A stretch of DNA of 14,461 nt, from positions 1-14,461 of the forward strand of contig CAOMRW010000032.1 of NCBI GenBank assembly GCA_948485625.1, written 5' to 3'. The DNA comes from an uncultured Clostridia bacterium (GTDB lineage Bacteria; Bacillota; Clostridia; TANB77; CAG-508). The position numbers were made by a program, and so were the translations under genes. Below, piece by piece: positions 7,047 to 12,938 of the stretch. Each line of letters starts with the position of its first letter. Position 1 is the stretch's first letter. The notes below the pieces were generated by a model. The model saw only the letters and a list, made by a program, of their open reading frames with translations. It did not search any database and was not told the DNA's origin.

Positions 7047-7115
7047 AACCAAAGGGGACGTTGTTAAAATGGTTGAAAAAATTTTTCAACCATTTTAACA
7101 ACGTCCCCTTTGGTT
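7047..7115 (+). repeat. 69-bp perfect palindrome with GGGGACGTT core (REP-like)
   Basis: Arms 7047-7080 and 7082-7115 are perfectly complementary over 34 bases around a single central base. The arm contains AAAGGGGACGTTGTTAAAAT. It starts one base after the hup terminator's T tract, so it is not needed to end hup transcription, although the TTTTTT at 7114-7119 would make it a second terminator. It shares the GGGGAC-TT-TTAAAAT core with 9437-9454, on the other side of the three-gene island. Confidence 0.9.
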
Positions 7116-7149
7116 TTTTGGGCGTAATAAAAACTAAAATATCTAAAAA

Positions 7150-7156
7150 TGTCGAA
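7150..7156 (+). promoter_or_regulatory. Possible Spo0A box upstream of the ibrA-like promoter
   Basis: TGTCGAA followed by AAAA matches the 0A-box core. It ends 5 bases before the -35 element. A seven-base match is expected about once by chance in a window this size and composition, so position is the main support. Confidence 0.35.
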
Positions 7157-7161
7157 AAATC

Positions 7162-7190
7162 TTTACAGTAATTTACAAAAATGGTATAAT
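7162..7190 (+). promoter_or_regulatory. Promoter of the ibrA-GNAT-ibrB-like operon
   Basis: TTTACA (7162-7167) and TATAAT (7185-7190) are 17 bases apart with an extended TGG (7182-7184). The predicted start near 7197 leaves a leader of fewer than 20 bases before the ATG at 7214. Confidence 0.85.
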
Positions 7191-7213
7191 TTGGAAAGAA
7201 AGAAGGAAAAGAT

Positions 7214-8500
7214 ATGCCAAAAAAATATTTAGAGAAAAATGTACTAGAAGCAGCTCTTGAAAGATTAGAAATAATGTTTAAAAATTTTGATAACATTTAT
7301 TTTAGTGTAAGTGCAGGAAAAGACAGTTCTGTAATGGTACAACTCGCAAATAAAGTTGCAAAAAAGCTTAATAAAAAATTTGATGTATTATTTATAGATT
7401 TAGAAGCACAGTATAGGCATACAATAGAACATGTTGAAGAACTAAAACAACTATCACAAATAAGAGACTTTTATCATATAGCATTACCAATAGCACTTAG
7501 AAATGCAGTATCTGTATTACAACCCAAATGGATTTGTTGGGAAGAAGAAAGCAAACACTTATGGGTAAGAGAAATGCCCAAAGATAGTATAAATATTGGC
7601 AACTGTCCATTTGACTGGTTTAGAAAAGGTGAAGAATTTGAAGAATTTATACTACAATTTGCAGATTGGTATCAAAAAAAACACAAAGGAAAAGTAGCAT
7701 GTGGAATAGGAATAAGAACAGATGAGAGCTTAAACAGATTTAGAACAATAGCATTTCAAGAAAAAAAAATCACATTTAAAGATTATAACTGGACAACACA
7801 ATTAAAAATAAGTGAAAAATATATGAACATATATAATTTCTACCCGATATATGACTGGAGAACAGAAGATATATGGGGAGCAGTAAGCAAATTAAATTTA
7901 AAATTTAACTATATATATGAATTGATGTACAAAAATGGATTAAGCATATATGAACAAAGGCTATGCCAACCATATGGAGATGACCAAAGAAAAGGACTAA
8001 ATCAATTTAAAGCATTAGAATATGACACATGGAGCAAAGTATTAAACAGAGTAAATGGAGTTAATTTTGGAAATATATATTGTAAAACAACAGCACTAGG
8101 AAATATAAAATCATGTAAACCAGAATTTATGACATGGCAAGAATACACAGTATTTTTATTAGAAAGTATAGGAATATACAATAGAGACTTAATGATGCAT
8201 TATTACAGAAAAATAAAGAAATTTATGATATGGTATCAAAAAAAATATAATGTAAAATTACAAGAAATACCAGACATAGCAGAATGCAAACTAGAGAATC
8301 AAAAAAAAGTAATATCATGGAGAAGAATAGCAAGAGCAATTGAAAAAAATGACTTTTATTTAAGAAGACTATCATTTGGACAAACAAAAACAGATGATGA
8401 AGAATTGCAAAGACTAATTCATACATGGGACAATTTATTAAATAGAAATACAAGAACAGATGATAAAGTATTACAAAGAATAATAGAACAATGTAGTTAA
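7214..8500 (+). CDS. IbrA-like PP-loop ATPase (PAPS reductase superfamily, DUF3440 type)
   Basis: This 428-residue protein has the PP-loop SxGKDSS at residues 33-39, which binds and pyrophosphorylates with ATP in the adenine-nucleotide alpha-hydrolase fold. Further family marks are GIGIRTDESLNRFRTI (164-179), YPIYDWRTEDIW (210-221) and RLCQPYGDDQRKGL (249-262), characteristic of the DUF3440/COG3969-type proteins that include E. coli IbrA. There is no C-terminal ECGLH-type Cys motif as in true PAPS reductases, so sulphate assimilation is unlikely. Relatives such as DndC act in DNA phosphorothioation, but the chemistry here is unknown. The C-terminus carries an internal 22-residue repeat. It is first of three genes with gaps of 13 and 17 bases. 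The ATG has AGAAGGA in front. Confidence 0.9.
   Translation: MPKKYLEKNVLEAALERLEIMFKNFDNIYFSVSAGKDSSVMVQLANKVAKKLNKKFDVLFIDLEAQYRHTIEHVEELKQLSQIRDFYHIALPIALRNAVSVLQPKWICWEEESKHLWVREMPKDSINIGNCPFDWFRKGEEFEEFILQFADWYQKKHKGKVACGIGIRTDESLNRFRTIAFQEKKITFKDYNWTTQLKISEKYMNIYNFYPIYDWRTEDIWGAVSKLNLKFNYIYELMYKNGLSIYEQRLCQPYGDDQRKGLNQFKALEYDTWSKVLNRVNGVNFGNIYCKTTALGNIKSCKPEFMTWQEYTVFLLESIGIYNRDLMMHYYRKIKKFMIWYQKKYNVKLQEIPDIAECKLENQKKVISWRRIARAIEKNDFYLRRLSFGQTKTDDEELQRLIHTWDNLLNRNTRTDDKVLQRIIEQCS
8384..8488 (+). repeat. 66-base internal duplication at the 3' end of the ibrA-like gene
   Basis: Codons 391-402 (TKTDDEELQRLI) and 413-424 (TRTDDKVLQRII) align at the DNA level with a period of exactly 66 bases. 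Only about six bases differ in the first 36, and the second copy breaks off near the stop codon. This suggests a tandem duplication that extended the C-terminus. Confidence 0.6.
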
Positions 8501-8513
8501 AGGAGAAATAGAT

Positions 8514-8885
8514 ATGATAATAAAAATAAATAATAAAGATGAAAAATTTTATCAATACATGGGAAAATTCTTTGGCTCAAGGTCAGTAGAAAGACAAATA
8601 AATGACAGAATTTATGATGATGACAAAAAAGAATGGTATTTATATATAAAAGATAAATCAGTAATGGCTTTTGTTTCTGTACAAAACAAAATAATAAAAA
8701 ATACATATTGCTATAAAGAAGAATATTTAGAAGAAATATTTGAATATATAAAAAAAGAAGAAAAAAATAACGAAAAAATAGGAAGTAGTATTTTAACAAG
8801 AAAATATATGGAAGTATATAAAAGATGTGGATTCCAAGTAGTAGATAATGAGACATACAAAAATTTTGTAATGATATATGAATAA
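8514..8885 (+). CDS. Small GNAT-like protein in the ibrAB operon
   Basis: This 123-residue protein resembles a short GNAT acetyltransferase. A two-strand core (YLYIKDKSVMAFVSVQN, about 42-58, then IIKNTYCYKEEY) leads through a helix and a linker to a C-terminal block (YMEVYKRCGFQVVDNETYKNFVMIYE, 98-123) of the usual GNAT motif-B type. The acetyl-CoA pyrophosphate loop (Q/RxxGxG/A) normally found between them is not visible. It may therefore be a minimal, divergent or inactive member. AAAGGAGAAA just before the ATG supports the start, 13 bases after the ibrA-like stop. The location suggests that it modifies, or works with, its two partners. The family call is moderate. Confidence 0.7.
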   Translation: MIIKINNKDEKFYQYMGKFFGSRSVERQINDRIYDDDKKEWYLYIKDKSVMAFVSVQNKIIKNTYCYKEEYLEEIFEYIKKEEKNNEKIGSSILTRKYMEVYKRCGFQVVDNETYKNFVMIYE

Positions 8886-8902
8886 AAGAAAGCAGTGATA
8901 AA

Positions 8903-9451
8903 ATGAAAGAAATAGAATTTCCAGTATTAAATGTAAAAATGGTAGACATTGATAAAGTAGTTGCAAATGATTACAACCCAAACAAAGTAGCACCACCAGA
9001 AATGCAATTATTAAGACATTCAATAGAAGAAGATGGATATACACAACCAATAGTAACATATTATGATAAAGAAAAAGACATATATATTGTTGTAGATGGA
9101 TTCCACCGATATCGTGTAGCAAAAGAATATCTAAACTTAAAACAAATTCCAATTGTTACAATAGACAAAGATTTAGAAGACCGTATGGCAAGTACAATTA
9201 GGCATAACAGAGCAAGAGGAACACACCAAATTATAGATATGTCCCACATTGTATTAACATTAACTGAAAATGGATGGACAGAAAAACAAATATCAAAACA
9301 TTTAGGAATGGAACTAGATGAAATTATAAGATTGAAACAAATAACAGGTTTAAAAGATGCATTTGCAAATCATACATTTAGTAAATCATGGGAAGAATTT
9401 GAATATAATCTAAAAAATAAGAAACAAGCGGGAAAAGGGGACATTTCTTAA
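8903..9451 (+). CDS. IbrB-like ParB/sulfiredoxin-fold protein with HTH
   Basis: This 182-residue protein has a ParB N-terminal-type domain (about 10-105). It contains DYNPNKVAPPEMQLLRHSI, the nucleotide-binding motif DGFHRYR (65-71) and a second box IRHNRARG (99-106). A short helix-turn-helix-like region follows (about 110-150: MSHIVLTLTENGWTEKQISKHLGM), ending in FSKSW. This arrangement matches E. coli IbrB, partner of IbrA. The fold includes ParB CTPases, sulfiredoxin and the serine kinase SerK, so nucleotide binding is likely and DNA binding plausible. The ribosome binding site is weak (AAAGAAAG). The final residues GKGDIS and the stop are encoded by the GGGGAC repeat beginning at 9437, so the original C-terminus may have been altered by repeat insertion. 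Confidence 0.9.
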   Translation: MKEIEFPVLNVKMVDIDKVVANDYNPNKVAPPEMQLLRHSIEEDGYTQPIVTYYDKEKDIYIVVDGFHRYRVAKEYLNLKQIPIVTIDKDLEDRMASTIRHNRARGTHQIIDMSHIVLTLTENGWTEKQISKHLGMELDEIIRLKQITGLKDAFANHTFSKSWEEFEYNLKNKKQAGKGDIS

Positions 9452-9540
9452 AATTCTTGTAAAACAGGAACAAGGGACATTTCTTTAAGTAAAGTATTAA
9501 GGTTTTAACTTAGTAATTACTTAAAGGAGTGTCCCTTGTT
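9437..9540 (+). repeat. Composite GGGGAC hairpin repeat at the right end of the island (REP-like)
   Basis: GGGACATTTCTT occurs twice as a direct repeat (9438-9449 and 9474-9485). The second copy is the left arm of a hairpin: 9469-9492 pairs with 9517-9540 over 24 positions, with two G-U pairs (9480/9529 and 9482/9527) on the + strand and no mismatch. The first copy can pair with the same right arm as an alternative. It overlaps the last 15 bases of the ibrB-like gene and has no T run after it, so it is a poor terminator. Confidence 0.8.
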
Positions 9541-9688
9541 ATATCATTTTTCTATATTATTCTCAAAACTTTAAATTATTATAATTTATTATTCAATAAA
9601 TATTTACTAAATAATTACAAAAGATAGAAAAAATAAGAAAATATTAAAAAAGTGTAGTAAAAATGAGAGTTTTATATCAAAACAAAAA

Positions 9689-9718
9689 TTGATTTTTTGT
9701 TATATTAAAAGTTATAAT
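9689..9718 (+). promoter_or_regulatory. Promoter of the Spo0E-like peptide gene
   Basis: TTGATT (9689-9694) and TATAAT (9713-9718) are 18 bases apart. The start would fall almost on the ribosome binding site (9726-9730), leaving a very short leader. The stretch 9541-9688 is A/T-rich and nothing else was recognised in it. Confidence 0.55.
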
Positions 9719-9736
9719 AATTATGAGGTGAAAATT

Positions 9737-9874
9737 ATGAAGTTAAAAGAAGAAATAGAAAAAGAAATAAAAAATATAACAAATTTAATAAATTCTTCAG
9801 AGAATGAAAAGGAAATAGAAAGGCATAGAAAGAGATTAGATAAATTATTAAAAAAATATTCAAAAAAATTTTAA
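9737..9874 (+). CDS. 45-residue peptide resembling Spo0E-family phosphatases
   Basis: The frame can be read from 9689, but the ATG at 9737 follows GAGGTG (9725-9730) and is preferred. The product is two amphipathic helices joined by a short SSENE turn, with ERHRKRLDKLLKKYSK in the second. Length, hairpin layout and the RxxLDxLLxxY ending resemble the Spo0E-like aspartyl-phosphate phosphatases that dephosphorylate Spo0A~P. The usual SQxLD is replaced by HRKRLD, so the serine of the signature is missing and the call stays tentative. Other short coiled-coil peptides could look similar. It precedes an XRE regulator by 134 bases; no terminator was seen between them. Confidence 0.55.
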   Translation: MKLKEEIEKEIKNITNLINSSENEKEIERHRKRLDKLLKKYSKKF

Positions 9875-9930
9875 AAAAATTTAAGGGTATTTTAAAGGTA
9901 ATACTGCCACTTAGATGAAATAAATTCGTA

Positions 9931-10007
9931 TATACCACACTAATAATTTGTTTATGCATACAAGAAAATTTGATAATATTATAAAAAATAAAGAAAAAGG
10001 TGGTATA
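9931..10007 (+). promoter_or_regulatory. Separated inverted repeat TATACCAC/GTGGTATA around the XRE gene start
   Basis: TATACCAC (9931-9938) and GTGGTATA (10000-10007) are exact inverted repeats 61 bases apart. The right copy covers the ribosome binding site and reaches to two bases before the ATG. They could be two half-sites of an autorepressor operator or a helix that hides the ribosome binding site. A weak promoter (TTGTTT 9948-9953, GATAAT 9972-9977, 18-base spacer) lies between them. Confidence 0.4.
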
Positions 10008-10008
10008 A

Positions 10009-10350
10009 ATGAAGAAAAAAAGTATAATCAAAATAGGAAAGAATATTAAGTTAATAAGAAGAAGTCATGGTTATACACAAGAAAAATTAGCAGAAGAAAT
10101 AGAAGTATCAACAAGACATATAAGTGATATAGAACAAGATAAAACAAAGCCATCATATGAGGTATTAACAAGAATTTGTAACTTTTTTGAAATTGGATTA
10201 GATGAAATTTTTAAGGAATATCTTGAAATAGGAAAAGAAAACAAAATAAATTATTCATTAACAGGTTTTGAAAAATTATCAAAAAAAGATAAAAATACAA
10301 TTGAACATTTAATAATGTATTTTAATAAAGAAAATAAAACTGACATATAG
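10009..10350 (+). CDS. XRE-family helix-turn-helix transcriptional regulator
   Basis: This 113-residue protein has a Cro/C1-type HTH across residues 9-68. GKNIKLIRRSHGYTQEKLAEEI is followed by recognition helix VSTRHISDIEQDKTKPS and the usual VLTRICNFFEIGLDEIF closing helix. A charged C-terminal tail of about 45 residues, mostly helical, may serve dimerisation or a ligand. Such regulators bind DNA as dimers and often repress their own promoter; the GTGGTATA repeat at the start codon is a candidate site. AAGGTGG precedes the ATG. It lies directly upstream of the gatCAB operon but is separated from it by a terminator. Its target is unknown. Confidence 0.92.
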   Translation: MKKKSIIKIGKNIKLIRRSHGYTQEKLAEEIEVSTRHISDIEQDKTKPSYEVLTRICNFFEIGLDEIFKEYLEIGKENKINYSLTGFEKLSKKDKNTIEHLIMYFNKENKTDI

Positions 10351-10378
10351 AAAACAAGCCATAAGACTTGTTTTTTTT
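10351..10378 (+). terminator. Terminator of the XRE regulator gene
   Basis: An 8-bp stem (AAAACAAG 10351-10358 with CTTGTTTT 10367-10374) is followed by an 8-base T run. It starts immediately after the TAG stop. Confidence 0.85.
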
Positions 10379-10396
10379 AGATAATAAGTATATAAT
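10368..10396 (+). promoter_or_regulatory. Promoter of gatC operon, overlapping the XRE terminator
   Basis: TATAAT at 10391-10396 has, exactly 17 bases upstream, TTGTTT (10368-10373). That -35 box is part of the right arm and T run of the preceding terminator. The leader to the gatC ATG is about 28 bases. Confidence 0.65.
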
Positions 10397-10430
10397 AATT
10401 AAGATTTTTAGATGGATAGGAGAGATTTTA

Positions 10431-10715
10431 ATGAAAATAAGTAAAGAAGAAATTCTACATATTGCAAATCTAGCAGATTTAAATATTGAAGAAGAAGAAA
10501 TAGAGAAATACGCATTAAATTTACAAGACATATTAAACTTTTCAAATATAGTAAACAATGCACCAGTAGATGAACTAAATATAACTATAGGAGCAAATGA
10601 AAAGAAAAATGTTTTTAGAAAAGACGAAATAAAAGTATTTGAAGATAATGAAGCACTACTACAAAATGCACCATCAAAGGAACAAAATATGTTTAAAATA
10701 CCAAAAGTTCTTTAA
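10431..10715 (+). CDS. gatC: Glutamyl-/aspartyl-tRNA amidotransferase subunit C
   Basis: This 94-residue protein is the small subunit that wraps around GatA and stabilises the GatCAB complex, which converts Glu-tRNA(Gln) or Asp-tRNA(Asn) to the amidated form in the cytoplasm. The start HIANLADLNIEEEEIEKYALNL, the FRKDEI segment and the ending LLQNAPSKEQNMFKIPKVL are typical. The ATG at 10431 is chosen over an upstream frame extension because TAGGAGA (10417-10423) precedes it. It is the first gene of the operon, but gatA does not follow directly: a nucleotidase gene is inserted. Confidence 0.95.
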   Translation: MKISKEEILHIANLADLNIEEEEIEKYALNLQDILNFSNIVNNAPVDELNITIGANEKKNVFRKDEIKVFEDNEALLQNAPSKEQNMFKIPKVL

Positions 10716-10814
10716 GCCTTAGCGAGGAACAAACGTTATAGATTAAAGATGCATGGCTGAACGATAGTGAATTTGTAGACAATATAAATTAAGCCATTAT
10801 CAAGGGAGCAATAT

Positions 10815-11408
10815 ATGAATATAGGAATAGATATTGATGATACAATAACAAAAACAAGTGAAATAACAGACCAATATGCAAAAGAATATACAGAGAAAGA
10901 ATTAAAAAGAAAATTTGAACTTAAAAAAATAGATATATTAGATCCAATGTGGGCAAGACACTTATATGGATGGAGTAGTGAAGAAGATAAGAAATTTTGG
11001 AATTTATATTATGAAAGAATAATGAGAAATGTAGAACCAAAAGAATATGCAATAGAAACAATAAATGAACTTTCTAAAGAAAATAATATCGTTATAATAA
11101 CAGCAAGATTATATAAAGATGAAATAATAACATCCCAAATAACTAAAGAATGGTTAAAAAAATACAATATTAATTATAATAAACTATTTGTAGGATACTT
11201 AGACAAAAGATATATATCTAAAGAAAATGATATAGAATTATTTATAGATGATAGCTTTAATACATGTAAACAAATATCAGAAAGTGGAATTAGAACAATA
11301 TTAATGAATTCTAGAATAAATAAAAAAATGGAAAATGATAAATTAGAAAGAGTATTTTCATGGAAAGATATTAGAGAAAAAATAAAAACGTTAGAGGGGG
11401 TAAAATGA
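10815..11408 (+). CDS. HAD-family 5'(3')-nucleotidase-like protein within the gat operon
   Basis: This 197-residue protein has the HAD phosphatase motifs: DIDDTIT with nucleophile Asp6 and acid Asp8 (motif I), IITAR with Thr96 (motif II), Lys131 as a candidate motif III lysine, and FIDDS with Asp145/Asp146 (motif IV, Mg2+ binding). The layout resembles the NT5C-type 5'(3')-deoxyribonucleotidases (YqfW/YorS-like in Bacillus), which remove phosphate from nucleoside monophosphates. The substrate is not proven. AAGGGAG (10802-10808) precedes the ATG. Its TGA overlaps the gatA ATG as ATGA, so the two are probably translationally coupled. This position between gatC and gatA is unusual. Confidence 0.85.
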   Translation: MNIGIDIDDTITKTSEITDQYAKEYTEKELKRKFELKKIDILDPMWARHLYGWSSEEDKKFWNLYYERIMRNVEPKEYAIETINELSKENNIVIITARLYKDEIITSQITKEWLKKYNINYNKLFVGYLDKRYISKENDIELFIDDSFNTCKQISESGIRTILMNSRINKKMENDKLERVFSWKDIREKIKTLEGVK

Positions 11409-12865
11409 TGGATATTACAGAATTAACAGTACATGAATTACAAGAAAAATTAAAAAATAAAGAACTTACAGTAACTGAAATTACTGAAAGCTATGTTAAT
11501 AAAATAAACGAAAAAGAAAAAGATGTTGGAGCATTTATAACAACTTTAACAGATGAAGCTATTTCAAAATCAAAAGAAATACAAGAAAAAATAGAAAAAG
11601 GAGAAATTACAGGAGAATTAGCTGGTATTCCAATAGGAATAAAAGATAACATCTGTATAAAAGATACAAAAACAACATGTGCATCAAAAATGTTAGAGAA
11701 TTTTGTATCACCATATAATGCAACTGTTATAGAAAAATTAAAAGAAGAAAACCTAATTAATTTAGGAAAATTAAATATGGATGAATTCGCAATGGGAGGT
11801 TCAACAGAATATTCATATTTTAAGAAAACAAAAAATCCATGGAATTTAAACAAAGTACCAGGAGGGTCATCAGGAGGTTCAGCAGCAGCAGTTGCATCTA
11901 ATATGGTACCATGGGCATTAGGGTCAGACACAGGAGGCTCAATAAGACAACCAGCAAGTTTCTGTGGAGTTGTAGGATTAAAACCAACATATGGATTAGT
12001 ATCAAGATATGGACTAGTAGCATTTGCATCATCACTTGACCAAATAGGACCAATAACAAAAGATGTAACAGATAGTGCAATGTTACTAAACTTAATTGCA
12101 GGACATGATGAAAAAGATACAACATCAGAAGATATGCCTAAAAAAGACTATACAAAAGCTTTAAAAAATGATGTTAGAGGATTAAAAATAGGAATTCCGA
12201 AAGAATTCTTTGGAGAAGGAATAAATGAAGAAGTAAAACAGGTATTAGAAAATACAATACAAGAATATAAAAATTTAGGAGCAGAAGTTGAAGAATTCTC
12301 ATTAGATGTAGCCCAATATTCTTTAGCAACATATTATATAATTGCATGTGCAGAAGCAAGCTCAAATTTAGGTAGATTTGATGGTATACGCTATGGATAC
12401 AGAACACCAGAATTTAAGAACTTAAAAGAATTATATAAAAAATCAAGAAGTGAAGGATTTGGGGAGGAAGTAAAGAGAAGAATAATTCTTGGAACATATG
12501 TATTATCATCAGGATATTATGATGCATATTACAAAAAAGCTCAACAAGTTAGAACATTAGTTATGAATGAGTTTAATAAAGCATTTGAAAAATATGATGT
12601 AATACTAACTCCAACATCACCAACAGTAGCATTTGATATTGGTTCAAAATCAGACAACCCATTAGAAATGTATTTAGCAGATATATGCACAGTATCTGTA
12701 AATATAGCAGGACTTCCAGGAATATCAATACCAGTAGGAGTTGATAAAAAAGGAATGCCAATAGGAATGCAATTAATAGGAAATAAATTCCAAGAAGAAA
12801 CAATTTTAAATGCAGCATATACAATGGAACAAAAAATAAAATTTAGAGAAAATCATAAAGCATAA
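11405..12865 (+). CDS. gatA: Glutamyl-/aspartyl-tRNA amidotransferase subunit A
   Basis: This 486-residue protein is the glutaminase subunit of GatCAB and a member of the amidase-signature family. The Ser-cisSer-Lys triad is intact: Lys80 in GIPIGIKDN, cis-Ser155 in GGSSGGSAAA and nucleophile Ser179 in GSDTGGSIRQP. It releases ammonia from glutamine and channels it to GatB. Length is normal. There are two adjacent candidate starts, ATG at 11405 and ATG at 11408. The first overlaps the upstream stop and follows GAGGGGG (11394-11400); the choice changes only one residue. gatB follows after 73 bases. Confidence 0.98.
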   Translation: MMDITELTVHELQEKLKNKELTVTEITESYVNKINEKEKDVGAFITTLTDEAISKSKEIQEKIEKGEITGELAGIPIGIKDNICIKDTKTTCASKMLENFVSPYNATVIEKLKEENLINLGKLNMDEFAMGGSTEYSYFKKTKNPWNLNKVPGGSSGGSAAAVASNMVPWALGSDTGGSIRQPASFCGVVGLKPTYGLVSRYGLVAFASSLDQIGPITKDVTDSAMLLNLIAGHDEKDTTSEDMPKKDYTKALKNDVRGLKIGIPKEFFGEGINEEVKQVLENTIQEYKNLGAEVEEFSLDVAQYSLATYYIIACAEASSNLGRFDGIRYGYRTPEFKNLKELYKKSRSEGFGEEVKRRIILGTYVLSSGYYDAYYKKAQQVRTLVMNEFNKAFEKYDVILTPTSPTVAFDIGSKSDNPLEMYLADICTVSVNIAGLPGISIPVGVDKKGMPIGMQLIGNKFQEETILNAAYTMEQKIKFRENHKA

Positions 12866-12938
12866 TTTTCATAATGTACAAAAATTAAATAATTAAAAGA
12901 ATAATCAAAACTGTAAACTTTAGAAAAGGAGAGAAAAA

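Noticed and set aside
7162..9540. Sulphate-assimilation or complete Dnd phosphorothioation locus
   Set aside because: The PP-loop protein has DUF3440/IbrA-type motifs and lacks the C-terminal Cys motif of PAPS reductases. No dndA, dndB, dndD or dndE, and no sulphate-activation genes, are in the window.
9541..9688. Possible gene or structured RNA in the spacer right of the island
   Set aside because: Only A/T-rich sequence with many stops in all frames and no stable stem was seen.
10716..10814. Short codon-like stretch with an in-frame TAG, considered as a recoded or decayed gene
   Set aside because: No start codon with a ribosome binding site, about 30 codons only, and TAG ends a normal gene at 10350 in the same window.
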